From: Odontocerum albicorne
Taxonomy: Eukaryota; Arthropoda; Insecta; Trichoptera; Odontoceridae
Direction: 5' to 3'
NCBI GenBank assembly: GCA_949825065.1
Contig: OX463863.1
Span: 15,608,345-15,672,344, forward strand
Length of the DNA: 64,000 nucleotides
Numbering within the stretch: position 1 is the first letter of the stretch; every line of letters starts with the position of its first letter. Position numbers and translations under genes: made by a program. Below the pieces are notes generated by a model that saw only the letters and a list, made by a program, of their open reading frames with translations, made no database searches and was not told the DNA's origin. Shown one piece after another: positions 21,724 through 33,014 of the stretch.

Positions 21724-23335
21724 CTAAAAATATATGAAAATTAAGAAAAAATCTCTGAATTATATATTTCTTTGAATATTGAAGGGTTGAAAATATAGAT
21801 CTTATTGTAATAAAGCATTTCTCTAATTTGAGTTCTTCGATTCATACAACAATTAACTTGTATTGAATTGTTGACTAAGAAAAAATTTGACAGTTAGGAT
21901 AAAAATATTTTAACTTTATTGTTGTATTTTCCACAGAGTAGTAATAAAATCTAAAAACATAACAATATTAAATTATTAATTAATAAAAGAACTAAGTTTT
22001 CTTATATTCAAACATGGATTCTTAAAAGAAGATCATTAAATTTTCTTATGGTGGCTGCGTTCATACAAATACCTTTGTCACTATACGTGTTAAATTTATA
22101 TTGTTTTAAATCTTTATCACGTTGCATGTAAAAAGCGTCATTGATTTATACGGAATGGTAAATTATTTTTAACATTCTGTCAAAATGATACCTATCATAG
22201 TCACAGCGAGTTTCTCCCAAACGGAGGGGTGTAGAACAGTCTCCTGCCCGCATCCTCATGATAGCATCACCCTTTACGCACTCGTGTCTTTCTCAACTTT
22301 GATATATGAGGAGGATGAACGAAAGGTTCACCTCCCGACTGATACAGAAGGGTGACAATAGGAGATAACTCAACACACATTGCACTATGACAGACTTCTG
22401 AACCCACCTAGATCGGAACACTGTACTAAGTTAAACACTCGGAACTGGTAAAATGTATGTATGTGGACGAGGCAAAGGAAGTATGTTGCGATAGGAAAGT
22501 TTAGCATTCCGTCCTTTCTGTCTACTCCAACAAAGAAATGTATATATAAATAAAAATATTTCGAATATAAATAACAATGATAAGGTTATAATGAGACCGG
22601 TACTGATGTGCACAAAACCATCCAAATACGAGAATGTGTAATTCATTAATACCTTTGTGGTTCCTGATGTGGTTTATTAAACTGGCTTTGCTTTTGTACA
22701 TTTCCCCACAGTCATCACACTCAAAAGGTTTCCCAGTAGCAGCATTACTTCCAGAGTCCGTGTCATGTAGTTCTGGAGGCCAAATAATTCTCATGACACT
22801 CGACACTCTGCCTGATGAGATGTCAAAATCTAAAATATATGATTATTTGGATTTCCTTCCATAAATTTAACTTTAAATTATAAGGAAGAAAATGTTGCAC
22901 AACATTTAATCTTATTTCGTTTCTATTATATGTGAAATTTATCACTCATTTAAGTAATTTTATCCAACAATTCCAGCAACACAGAATGCTATATGGATTT
23001 CTCCGACTTCAAGTCCTCTTTGACTTTATAACTCCACCACTGATGTTGCAGATCTCAAGTAAAAATGGAACAAGACAATATTTTGACCATGTTGATTAAT
23101 AAATATTTAATATTTTTAAACTCATAAAGCACTCACTGTACTCTGTGCGTGTGTGTCCAGCACCTGCACTGTTGAGTTGAGCCCACTCCACCTTGACATC
23201 AGCCTCTTCTATATCTATACAGTAGTCCGGCACCGACAATGTCCCGAGCTGTTCAGCATCCACTCTCTCCTCCTTCACAGATACGACCGAGGCTTCTTCA
23301 TGTTCCCATTTGGGGAAAAGTTCCCGGGAATTCAT
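20336..23335 (-). CDS. C2H2 zinc-finger gene, copy B (complete spliced model, 587 aa)
   Basis: Join of 23335-23137, 22829-22653 and 21723-20336: 199+177+1388 = 1764 nt, 588 codons with stop, no internal stop. Nuclear poly-finger DNA-binding protein; target unknown. Intron 2 differs from the other copies by extra blocks (about 22209-22420). The upstream neighbour is the Sailor-like relic at 24009 in the opposite direction. The clean frame suggests it is, or was until recently, functional; only transcripts could show that. Confidence 0.75.
22653..22829 (-). CDS. Single C2H2 finger exon (exon 2, copy B)
   Basis: 177 nt with acceptor at 22830-22831 and donor GTATTAAT at 22652 downward, phase 1-1. 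Encodes the same WPPELHD spacer and finger C-DD-C...H-IRN-H as the other copies. Open. Confidence 0.75.
23137..23335 (-). CDS. Acidic N-terminal exon (exon 1, copy B)
   Basis: Met at 23335; donor GTGAGT at 23131-23136; 199 nt, phase 1. Peptide MNSRELFPKWEHEEASVVSV, then KEERVDAEQ, then DIEEADVKVE. Same layout as copy A with a few substitutions. Confidence 0.75.
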
Positions 23336-24008
23336 TCCTGATTTTCTTTTCCTTACTTCTGTATCTCAATTTATTTACTATTATCCAAGGCGCCAATTGA
23401 CTATAAAATAAACTGATAATCAATTCACCTACTTGCATCGTTACTAATAAAATGTAAATGTGATAGATGTCACAAATCATCTCCTTAATAGGATGAATTC
23501 CTAATTAACGCATTCACCGCCACTATACAATGGAACTCATTTGTTATAGAATCCAAACAGATACTTAAGGCTCACACAGCAAAAATACCTCGCTAGCCAC
23601 AAGTATGCAAATGACACAAATGCACGTGTTACTACATTCTCACGTCTTTATATTCCCTTTATCACTCTACAATATCTATTTATGGTCAAGTAAGCTACTT
23701 GATAAAAACAAGAAAAATATCTCACAAAACAGATGTGTACTTGCTGAGAATAAACCGTTTTACTGGCAAACTAATACACAAGAAAGACTTACAAAATAAA
23801 CCTGTAATGTACTAGAGTGCGTGTCACGAAATCTTGCACTTTTTAACACATTGACAAGTTTAGTGCGTAATATACAAAATGTGTCAGTGTATTACTAAGT
23901 ATCTTTGCCGTGGTTGGTTGATGCGTTCCGTCAGTAGTCAGTTCTAGTCCACTGACGTTTGAAGCATGCGCGCGCAGTGTTTATTTGACGAAAAGTACAG
24001 TGACCATA

Positions 24009-24866
24009 ATGTCTGAAGTTATGAAGTTAGGAAAAGGAAGAGCATTGTGTGTACAAACTACAGAAGTGGTTTTGAATGTTTATAATTACATCAAGAAATG
24101 ACGGGACACTAGTGAGGAGGTAAATATTCATGATTTTTATTTATTCTTCAGCGAATCCCCTTATGGTAGGAGTAGTTAAAAATTTTACCCATTTTCAAAA
24201 GCCCATTTCAAAGGGATCCTGTTTCATTATTGTACATGCTGGAAGTGAAAAAGGTTTCATACTCATATACAAATCTCACCAAAAAACTGGAGACTACCAT
24301 GATTACATGAACTACGACAACTATCAGAAATGGCTTACAGAAAAACTTATTCCCAACTTAGAACCGAGATCTGTGGTGGTAATGTATAACGCTTCATACC
24401 ATAATAAAGTAGTGAATCCTGCACCAACATCAAATTCCAAGAAGGCCGATATGATTCAATGGCTGACTCAGAGGAGTATCCATTTTTCAAGTGAAATGCT
24501 TAAGCCAGAATTTAATAGGTTAATCTTAAGACACAAAAATGTATTCAAGGTATCCGCCATCGATAGGTTATTTCAGAATAATGGACACGATGTTTAACGG
24601 CTTCCACCCTACCATCCAGATCTCAATCCAATAGAAAAGGTTTGAGCTTGTGGGCTCTAGAAATACTGATATAACGTTGAGTTCTGTCGAAAGGTTGGTC
24701 AAAGAGAAGGTTTCTTTGATTTGGAGCGACGAGTGGAGTAATGTTTGCCGGCATGTATGGTACAGGAAACGGAAAACCAATACTGGGAAAATGAAGTATG
24801 TTAGCTGTGGACAGTATTACTGATCTCAATCAATTTTTAATAAATATCGATGCAAGCGACGATTAA
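24009..24866 (+). pseudogene. Sailor-like transposase relic, copy B (internally deleted)
   Basis: The first exon (MSEVMKLGKGRALCV...) is followed by a deletion of about 720 bp relative to copy A that removes the second-exon acceptor, the DNA-binding part and the first catalytic Asp block. The frame is open from 24130 to 24597 and holds KGSCFIIVHAGSEKG, WLTEKLIPNLEPRS and VVMYNASYH, where the second catalytic Asp is replaced by Tyr. A TAA at 24595-24597 and later breaks precede HPDLNPIEKV. The same deletion junction is present in copy D. Confidence 0.75.
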
Positions 24867-25884
24867 TTGGTCTTAGTATTTATAAGTGTTGTGTTCTCTT
24901 TGCATATTGAATAAATTAATTGATTTTACATTGACCATTTATTTCATTATTGTCATTAGGTACATACCTCAATCTGATATTATATTATTATTATGGTAAG
25001 TAAGTATTTTATTGGAATAGAAAATATCAGAGAGACAATATTTAAAAATATATAATAATATATTACAAAATAGATTAAATATAGTTATACTAGACTAGCA
25101 GTGCAAACTATCGTGAAACCCACTCTACTTAACATCAATTAACTGTTCCTGGGGAATCACTTTATATTGCGGAAAATAAAAACACTTATGTGGAACAGTA
25201 CACAAAAATAGGAATATATTTTCTCCTGTCTAAATGCAAATATCAAAGAAACTGTGCTGAAGTACGTGGGTACACTTTTGAAGTGTTGAATTGTCGCCAC
25301 GAAAATTCAAATATCCAAGGAAACTCGCATTTTTTAACGGGAACGCTAAATAATTTGTTGCTTCTAGTTTTAAGATTATTTAAACACACTTTTAACCAAA
25401 ATAAGACGCAAAAGTGAAACAATGTCAACTAAACAAAATGCATGACGAGCTTTGTTAATAATATCGATTAAAATATAAAACAGTGAACATTACCTCGGAA
25501 TCAAGGTATTGAGGAAATCGGTTACAGTACAGCATCAATATTACAGGGACACTGTGTCTCTCTCAAATACTGTCAGTTGCTGTGAAGTCTTACAAAGGAA
25601 GGAATGCACGCAAATGATGCCACGAAGTAAAATGTCATTTTCTTCTTCCTGAATAGTGGCCGTGCACTCCTATATATGAAGGAGTATATGCCAGTGTCAA
25701 GTGATGCAAATGTCATTTTAACAGCTCAAATTTATCTACACCATAGATAAAATTGTTCGTCTTGAATAGCCGTGAGCTCTTATACGTGAAGGAGTATACG
25801 CCAGTGACTAAGTTAATGGACTAATGTAATGGTGCTCATTAAAACCAGGTTCATTTGTACTTCCACTTGGAAAAATATATTCTT

Positions 25885-27270
25885 TGAGATCTTCCTGAGG
25901 GTTGTCTCATATAAGGACCTCTTTTACTATCAATTCTTATACATTCTCAAATCATTGCATCACAACGTTCTTCCTTCTCTCTTGAGGGTTTATACATTAT
26001 TGCAAATATTCACTACTAAATAAAACCCCAAGAAATCTCTTTTCACACTTTTGATACTTAACAGCCCTTACCTTTTAACAAAGGTAGACGTTATAAAGGT
26101 GTGAAAAAGAATGAAGTGGCAATGGGCCGGACATGTAGCCAGAATGTCAGACTCCATCGGGACATCCGAAATAATCCAATCGTACCCAAGAGGCATAAAG
26201 AGGCCCAGAAGAAAACCGAAAGTTCGCTGGATAGATAAAATCAGGAAGCATCACATGGCATTAGCGAGCAAGGAACCGAACTATTTGGAGTCAACTTGGG
26301 GAGACCTTCATCCAGCAGTGGATCGACCCTGGTTGTGTATCGGTAGTGGATCGACAATGATGATGACCTTTCTCTCTCTCTCTTTTTGAATAATGGCCGT
26401 GAACTCCTATATATGGAGGAGTATACGCCATGATGACCTTTTAACAATAAGTGTCAGTCAAATTATTTCCTAATGTCAGCTTTCATAGAAATGTGACAAA
26501 TTTATCTATGAGCTTTAAAAAATATGTTTAATTAGATAAATTGTACTTTTTAATTACAAAATTATTACGTCAAAACTAATATTAATTCTATCTTTGTGAC
26601 AATGTAGGATTTTTAAAGAATTATTAATTTTTTTAAATTATAATTTTGTCCAAGTTGTTTGTTTCTCAAACAATATTTAACTGACAAATAATTATTTGAA
26701 ATCATTAGGAATATAAAAAAAAATAATAAGTTAAGTATTTTCAGGAAACTCATTCTCAGTAAATACAAAATTAAATATCATATATTATTTATGTAAAATT
26801 TTAAAACATGATTTATATTAAAAAAAAATGAATCTTGACCCTTTAAGACCCGATCAAATTTAAGACAATCTTACCCAATATACAGCTTGATTTTTTAAGA
26901 ATTTTGATGAAAGGGAAGTGTTTACGTAATAACTCTGATTAAAGGGAAATTTTACAAAAAAAAAACTCATTAAAGGGAAGAGTTTACTAAAATTGCTATA
27001 AATATTAGGAATATTGTAATGAAACTTCTGTGCTTGTTATATTATCGATTGCCTCACAATGCGCCACATGCTCGCCTGCAAACACTTGCTTGTTAAGACC
27101 TGTTGAACTGAATCACTGATCAGTTGTATTTTTTGTGTACATTGGAATATAAAGTAATCACTACGACTTTAATTCCGAGTTATTTAACACTTCATTTTAA
27201 ATACAATCTGTAGGGTTTATTACCAGACGGCAATCTCTTCCAACCAATCACTAAACAAAGTACAATGTCT
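25885..27270. repeat. Segment matching 10.1-10.9 kb and 43.5-44.1 kb
   Basis: Begins TCTTTGAGATCTTCCTGAGGG and runs through CCCTTACCTTTTAACAA, then ATGTTTAATTAGATAAATTG, then AAAGGGAAGAGTTTAC. It is interrupted by a 354-bp LINE-tail insertion at 26082. No gene otherwise. Confidence 0.6.
26082..26435 (+). mobile_element. LINE 3'-end insertion with 12-bp target duplication
   Basis: ACCTTTTAACAA repeats at 26070-26081 and 26436-26447; the uninterrupted site is at about 10275. Inside is a C-terminal RT piece, MKWQWAGHVARMSDS...RPRRKPKVRWIDKI (26111-26260), typical of LINE tails. Next come TGATGATGA and TCTC simple repeats and then one copy of the short hairpin repeat. Severely 5' truncated. Confidence 0.75.
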
Positions 27271-27786
27271 TTAACTCATCCAATGCTGAGAATACGCCTG
27301 ACGTGTCCATGTGAACATCTGCTTCATGCTCAGAACACGCGCGGCGTATCCATGACTAAATATTGTTAGTGTATTACATCAGCATACGATATTCGTTCAT
27401 TACTTTGGAAGATTCCATCGCATTCGGACGTTTTCGCATTGTAAAGTTGAGTTTACACCCGCAGTTGTAAATAATATTTGTTCTAGTTTTTAGTCCATTT
27501 GTTTTCATTGTGGCATTATTTTTAGAGACTTGATAATAATATTAATTGGACTATTTCTCTAGCGCTGTTTTGTGAAAAGGTCACTGCAAGGGATATTTAT
27601 TGTAGATATATTTTGTTTATGTTTTCTAGTTATTTTCAATGTTGAATGAGTGACATAGTGAATTGTGAGCAAAAAGAAGGGCCTTTTGCAAAATATATTA
27701 TAGTTATTTGTGTACATAGTGATATTTAGTATCATATAAGTTTCTTTTTGATTTTACGAAAAAAATACATTTACTTACCTTGAAAA

Positions 27787-28206
27787 ATGGATCGCCTGTC
27801 GAGCTCTAAAAGACAAAGGATTGAGGATGATATGGATGATTCATTTAGTGGCGTTAATGATGAGGAATTCACCATCATCGAGGATGATTCTGAATTTGAG
27901 TCAGATATTGAAAATGATGACAATATTCAAATTCAAACTGTTTCACAAACATCTAGAACATCAGACGTTAGCTCTACGCAATGGTCGAATATAAAAAAAC
28001 AACTAGCCTCTACACCATTTTCAAAAATACCCAGGCTGAAAATTGAGATGTCAAGTAAAGAACCGATAGATTATTTTGATTACATTTTCAATGAAGATTT
28101 ATACAACCTCGTGATAAGCCAAACCAAATTGTATGAAATTTGTAAGTATTGTCCAAATCAGAAGGTGATACAAGCAGAATCACGCGATGGAAAAATGTCA
28201 CTATAG
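27787..28206 (+). pseudogene. piggyBac transposase N-terminus (truncated)
   Basis: About 139 codons open, acidic, ending inside the MITE. Only the pieces GGSSDEELGGK and YMNNFYNSV remain downstream (28386-28530). No catalytic core, so inactive. Confidence 0.75.
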
Positions 28207-28387
28207 TTCAGAAATTCTAGGATGAGTCCTGTGATAGCTCACAAATTTGCCCCAATACAACCTTGTAACGATGTTCAGTAATTTTAATTATTTTACCAAC
28301 TTTAATATAAGCCTCAATTCTAGTAAATAGCAAGTTATTTAGGGAATACATTACATAAGGTTGTATTGGGCCAAATTTGTGAGCTGT
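28204..28387. mobile_element. 215-bp-family MITE, right end truncated
   Basis: TAGTTCAGAAATTCTAGGATGAG starts after TA at 28202-28203. The body matches the copy at 12786, but the right TIR stops at GTGAGCTGT and is fused to piggyBac sequence, so about 30 bp of TIR are missing. Confidence 0.75.
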
Positions 28388-28487
28388 GGATCATCAGATG
28401 AAGAGTTAGGTGGCAAAAGCCACACTAATAAAGTCGTTAAGAAATTGCTGGAGGGGTAGATGGGAGTCGGATTTTCAATTTACATGA

Positions 28488-28565
28488 ATAATTTCTATAA
28501 TAGTGTTCCTCTAATTTACATGGATAATTTCTATAATAGTGTTACATGGATAATTGCTATAATAG
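28488..28565 (+). repeat. Triplicated short repeat in the piggyBac relic
   Basis: The unit TTACATGGATAATTTCTATAA (plus TAGTGTT) occurs three times with small changes. It encodes the MDNFYNS block that carries a catalytic Asp. Confidence 0.6.
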
Positions 28566-30400
28566 CTCTCTAAGAGGGAAAATACACTTTGTTTAAACTC
28601 AATATATAGTGTTTAAACTCAATATTTTCTCAATATTATAGTCAATTTGATGTTTTTTTATAGAGCAACTTATAACATTGTTAATAATTGTAACAAAATA
28701 TTAGATACAATTGGATAAAAAACACATCTGCTAGAAACACAAGAACCTTTTTATAATTCAAGTCTGTCAATAAGAATTTAGTAATGACATTTGCATGTTG
28801 TAATTCATCAATTGTGAGAATTGGGCAGCTTCATGTCTAGTTTGATATTTTTAATACAGACGTTGGTTAGTTCAGGAGGTTCCTTCTCCAGCATTACCTC
28901 AATCGTAGGTCACCTTTGCCACATTGTTTGTAAAACAGTTATGAATAACCAAAGATTTATAGTTAACTAATTACCAATTGACTAACGTTAGTAAACTGGC
29001 GATGTTTGCTCGTGTCCATACCGTCACGAAAATATGTGGATTCGAGGCTTTCCAATGTAATAACATGCCTTTTTTTGAGTTTGTCATATTTTTTCTTTTG
29101 TTATAGTACACAAGCATCAAACATCGAAAAAACAACTTGTTTTATTCCATCTATAAAATGGCGTAAATAAAACTTCTCAAGCGATGCGCTAAATAATTAC
29201 TTTTCATATTGAAATGAAGTTTCCAACAAAAGTTTGTCCGTTAATTAGAAAAATAATAAGTCATGATTCGTATTTTTCACCATTTTCAGGGTCACGTTAT
29301 TGACTTTTGGTAATGAATTCTACTGTTACGAGTAATTTGAAAAACCGTGTTATGGAATCATAATAATACGTAATGATTTTCGCCAAAAAGAATTTATGAA
29401 TATCAACAATTTGAAATTTTCCACGCAAATCACAGATCCAAGTTTGCTCTTTAAACAGTGCTATATAAACTATTCTAAATGAACATTATTCATTTATAAT
29501 ACAAGGGTACATATTCTAAAATATATTTATGTTGTAAAAATATATTTTTTTTGTTTTTTTGTTGTTTAAAATAAATATTTATCACGAACGTCCGAATCGT
29601 AAATATATCTCGGCACTAGATAGACAATTATATTTTTTTCTCGTAGCACTCTCAGGGTTAAACAGTGCTATATAAACTGTCCTTTTATTATTATTACTAT
29701 CCACATAGTAGTTAGACCCGGTAGCGAGACCACAAATAGGACGATCGATGGATTATGCGCCGACAAGTGGTTTAATTCTCGCCTCCCATTATATCTAAAG
29801 ATTCAATATCAAAATATCTCAAGATTATTATCGTAAGTATGGGATTTTGATTGTTCTTTTGATATAAAATATTCTTTTATTATACCTTCAATTATTTCAC
29901 AATTTTGAAAATTAATTTATCAAAACTGTTGAATTATTGTTTATAATATTGTTATCAAGTGCACTACCAAATAAAAACCTGTCATACATTATCATATTTA
30001 TACTACGTGTGCAAACATAAATATAGTACGTGACCATGTCAGTATCAAATGAGTGACGATTATTCAATTCATACGTGTTGGCTGCTCATAAAAGAATGTA
30101 CATATTTTTTAAAATTAATTTTACAATTTAATATGTTATATCTTAATATTGCATCAATATGTCGACAAAACTTTACTAAACTTACATTTTTTACAATAAG
30201 AAAAAATAGCCGCGATATTCCCAGGCGTTGCAAAATGCCACGTAAATTCAAACTGTTTCTGTTTTGATCGTGTAATTCGTAATTTGATTTTTTTTGTGAA
30301 ATTTGATCCCTTGAATTTCGAATCCATGAACTTATACTGTAATTGTTTTATTGAATATTTTTTTCTGAAATAGTTATCTTTATATTTAAGATTTATTTTC
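28566..30400. other. AT-rich stretch without recognisable features
   Basis: I see no gene, no clear repeat and no splice-consistent exon series. Two small opposing ORFs near 30049-30267 are mutual shadows and look spurious. Confidence 0.5.
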
Positions 30401-30404
30401 AACA

Positions 30405-30662
30405 ATGGGACAGCTCTTATCAGATGAATTTGATCCAAATGACCCTTTTAGTGTATTATCTCCAGAATTCGAAGAAAGTAGTATTTACGAAGATGTCGAA
30501 AAAGACAGTGTTCTTTGCGGATATTCAAGCTTGTCTGAATCCAGTTTCAATACTGTATCGTCAGTTAGTGAATTTTTCGACGCAAGTTATGGTAATTTGG
30601 ATTCAATCGATGGACACAATCGGAAAGCTATGATTGGTCAATTCGGACATGATCTTTTTTGA
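30405..30662 (+). CDS. Small acidic hypothetical ORF (85 aa)
   Basis: MGQLLSDEFDPNDPFSVLSP onward, rich in Ser, Glu and Asp, with no membrane segment or Cys pattern. Met at 30405, TGA at 30660. I do not recognise it. It could be the acidic N-terminus of a transposase-like gene whose remainder is lost, or chance. The composition is less AT-biased at the protein level than the surrounding noise ORFs. Confidence 0.3.
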   Translation: MGQLLSDEFDPNDPFSVLSPEFEESSIYEDVEKDSVLCGYSSLSESSFNTVSSVSEFFDASYGNLDSIDGHNRKAMIGQFGHDLF

Positions 30663-31049
30663 TTGGTTTGAAGCCTGGACAAGATTCTTTTTGAAAAAAA
30701 ATACTGGTTTTTTATTATGATTGTAAAATGATTTATGTGCTTTTTTCATTTAAATGAAAATGTTAAAAGGATCTGTACCATCGATAAGAAGAAATCTGCT
30801 TTATCAACTTATTTTTTGTATCCAATGGACTTAATCTTTTTTTAATGTTACCTCCTCAAATAAGATAACTACTGGCTCTCAATTTTACCTCCCGCCATCC
30901 ATCTGGAAGACTCTGGAGCAAATAGACAACAGTCGATCACTGATAAATAAATAACAGTGTGTATGGATGGAATGTGATGTAAAAAAACAGGCATACCATA
31001 TTGTGGGTGACTCAACAGTGGGGTTGTCTGGCTTTTCCCTACCTCGGAA

Positions 31050-31812
31050 GGAATAATGAATATAGGTTTATTGATTGCAACATAGCATGTACATTTCCAA
31101 AAGTTACAAAGCTCTCGTGGTAAGTGATGATTCGTTGTGTAAATAACACAGATTTAAAAGTATCAATTCTTGGTAGTATGATAATCTTTTGAAGATCAGC
31201 TGAAACACACAGAGAATCGGGATAAACATCGGCTGCATCTTTTTGGTAGGCTTCCCTCGCAGCATCAGCTCATTGTTTGTGTGTTATAAAATAAACACAA
31301 ATGTCCCGATCATCTGGCATACAATGTTCTTTATGAAGTGTGTAATGCTCACATTCCTCATGCCCCAATTTGGTAAAATGTAATTTCATCTCCTTGAACA
31401 CATTTCTATGTGCATCATACGAGCACTTCAGATGCGGATGTTTCATTATGAAATCTTGATGCACCAAAGTTACACTAATGTCACTTGGCAAGTAACGAAT
31501 ATGGGGAGCATGCTCCCTTCTATAATGAGAAATCGAAGGGTGAAAAAGTTCAATATGTGCAGAAGTTGGGACCTTGCCTATTTTATTACCTGCTGCTTGT
31601 GAACCTCGTCCATCTTTGAATATGGTGAATGAATATAGAGGCGTTTTCTTTTGTATCCTGTACAAAACAGAATTTACCGTGATCCCCAAAGTTGTTAAAA
31701 AAAAACTTACAAACATGTGGCAGGGTATTTTGCTCATCTGTAAAATACTTCAAAGTGATTTTTTTTAAGATAGCCTGTTTTTTTACTGGTTTACATTGAC
31801 AGTTTGCTAACA
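31050..31812 (-). pseudogene. Relic of a repetitive arthropod ORF family (probably transposon-encoded)
   Basis: Read leftward: LANCQCKPVKKQAILKKITL, then KFFLTTLGITVNSVLYRIQK, GRGSQAAGNKI, HPSISHYRREHAPHIRYLPS, HEECEHYTLHKEHC, and after a stop PDSLCVSADLQKIIILPRID. I know this pattern as a large repetitive arthropod ORF family but cannot give its class. A frameshift lies at a run of nine A/T near 31692, and the 5' side ends exactly at the mariner insertion (31815). A pseudogene fragment. Confidence 0.5.
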
Positions 31813-31814
31813 TA

Positions 31815-32972
31815 CGAGGGTGGTCCCATAAGTACCCGACCTGACGTATAGATGGCGGTTGTTGCTTTAAAAAATTACTATGGTAGAAAGTACTAAACTT
31901 ATAAAGCTTATGTTTCAAGCTTTAAGACGCTACATTGTTTAGTATTTGTTTGGCAGCCATCAATAGTGAAGTCCAACCAATATCAAAGCCGAGCTAGATT
32001 CTACTCTGGGGGAGTCTGCTCCTTCGTTTACAACAGTAAATTATTGGATGGCAGAGTTTGAACGAGGCCGTACGAGCTGCCATGACGAACATCGCAGTGG
32101 TCGACCAAATGAGGTGACCACGCCAGAAATGATAAAGAAAATCCACAAAATGGTATTGGATGACCGTCGATTGAAAGTGCGCGAACTAGCAGACATGGTA
32201 GGCATTTCAAAAAGTGCTGTACATCGCATATTGACTGAAAATTTGGACATAAGAAAGCTGTGCGCAAGATGGGTGCCGCGTTTGCTCACAATGGAACAAA
32301 AACAGTGTCGTGAGGATGTTTCAATCGAGTCTTTGGCGATGTTTCACAGCAATAAAGCCGAGGTTTTTGCGTCGATTCATAACCATGGATGAAACATGGG
32401 TCCATCACTTCACACATGAAACGAAGAAACAGTCAAAACAATGGACTGAAAGGGGAGAATCGGCTCCAAAAAAGGCGAAGACAGTTCCATCTGCAGGCAA
32501 GGTCATGGTGTCAGTTTTTTGGGATGTGCGTGGGATAATTTTCATTGATTATCTTCAAAAAAGAAAAACAATCAACGGCGAGTATTATGCGAACTTATTG
32601 CAGCGTTTGTATGATGAAATCAAGAAAAAACGGTTGTTACATCAAGAAAATGCACCAGTTTACACATCCGTTATCGCGGTGGCCAAAATCAATTAATTAA
32701 AGTTCGAATTGCTTCCTGTGGTTGATGGTGGATCTGTGGTTGATCTGTTGATCAAGAGGTTAATCTGTGGTTGATCGAGCGCCTCAAAATAATCTCCAAT
32801 TATTTTGAGGCGCTCGATGGTTCTCACTATAAACAGGGTATTGAAGCTATTGAACATCGCTGGGAAAAGTGTGTCGAGCTGAAAGGAGACTATGTTGAGA
32901 AATAAAAATGTTTTTTCCCAAATTTGTTGTGTTGTTCTTTGTTAGATCGGGTACTTTTGGGACTACCGTTTG
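31815..32972 (+). mobile_element. mariner element (first of two adjacent)
   Basis: TA at 31813-31814 and 32973-32974. TIRs: CGAGGGTGGTCCCATAAGTA on the left; the right end reversed contains GTAGTCCCAAAAGTACCCGA. 1158 bp, slightly shorter than a full mariner because of an internal scar near 32700-32820. Confidence 0.8.
32048..32909 (+). pseudogene. mariner transposase with scar
   Basis: N-terminal HTH part MAEFERGRTSCHDEHRSGRP, DDRRLKVRELADMVGISKSA and LLTMEQKQ (32048-32392). After a frameshift: FITMDETWVHHFTHETKKQS (first catalytic Asp), SVFWDVRGIIFIDYL and LLHQENAPVYTS (second block, with the usual Asp replaced by Glu). The third Asp block (YSPDLAP) is missing and replaced by repetitive filler. 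The C-terminus reappears as EALDGSHYKQGIEAIEHRWE (32805-32860). Inactive. Confidence 0.8.
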
Positions 32973-33014
32973 TATAAAAAAAACAACACAAAATACCACA
33001 CTCAAGAGCTCATA

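Larger units (their letters stand above)
27275..28565 (+). mobile_element. Truncated piggyBac element, second copy
   Basis: The TTAA junction at 27271-27274 and left end CTCATCCAATGCTGAG match the element at 11839. It retains the 5' region and the N-terminus MDRLSSSKRQRIEDDMDD (27787-28206). The MITE follows at the same codon as in the other copy, but with its right TIR deleted together with the first catalytic domain. The right end is lost near 28565. Confidence 0.75.

Noticed and set aside
29690..29800. Possible tRNA/SINE around GGTAGCGAGACC
   Set aside because: No proper A box/B box pair at tRNA spacing and no cloverleaf.
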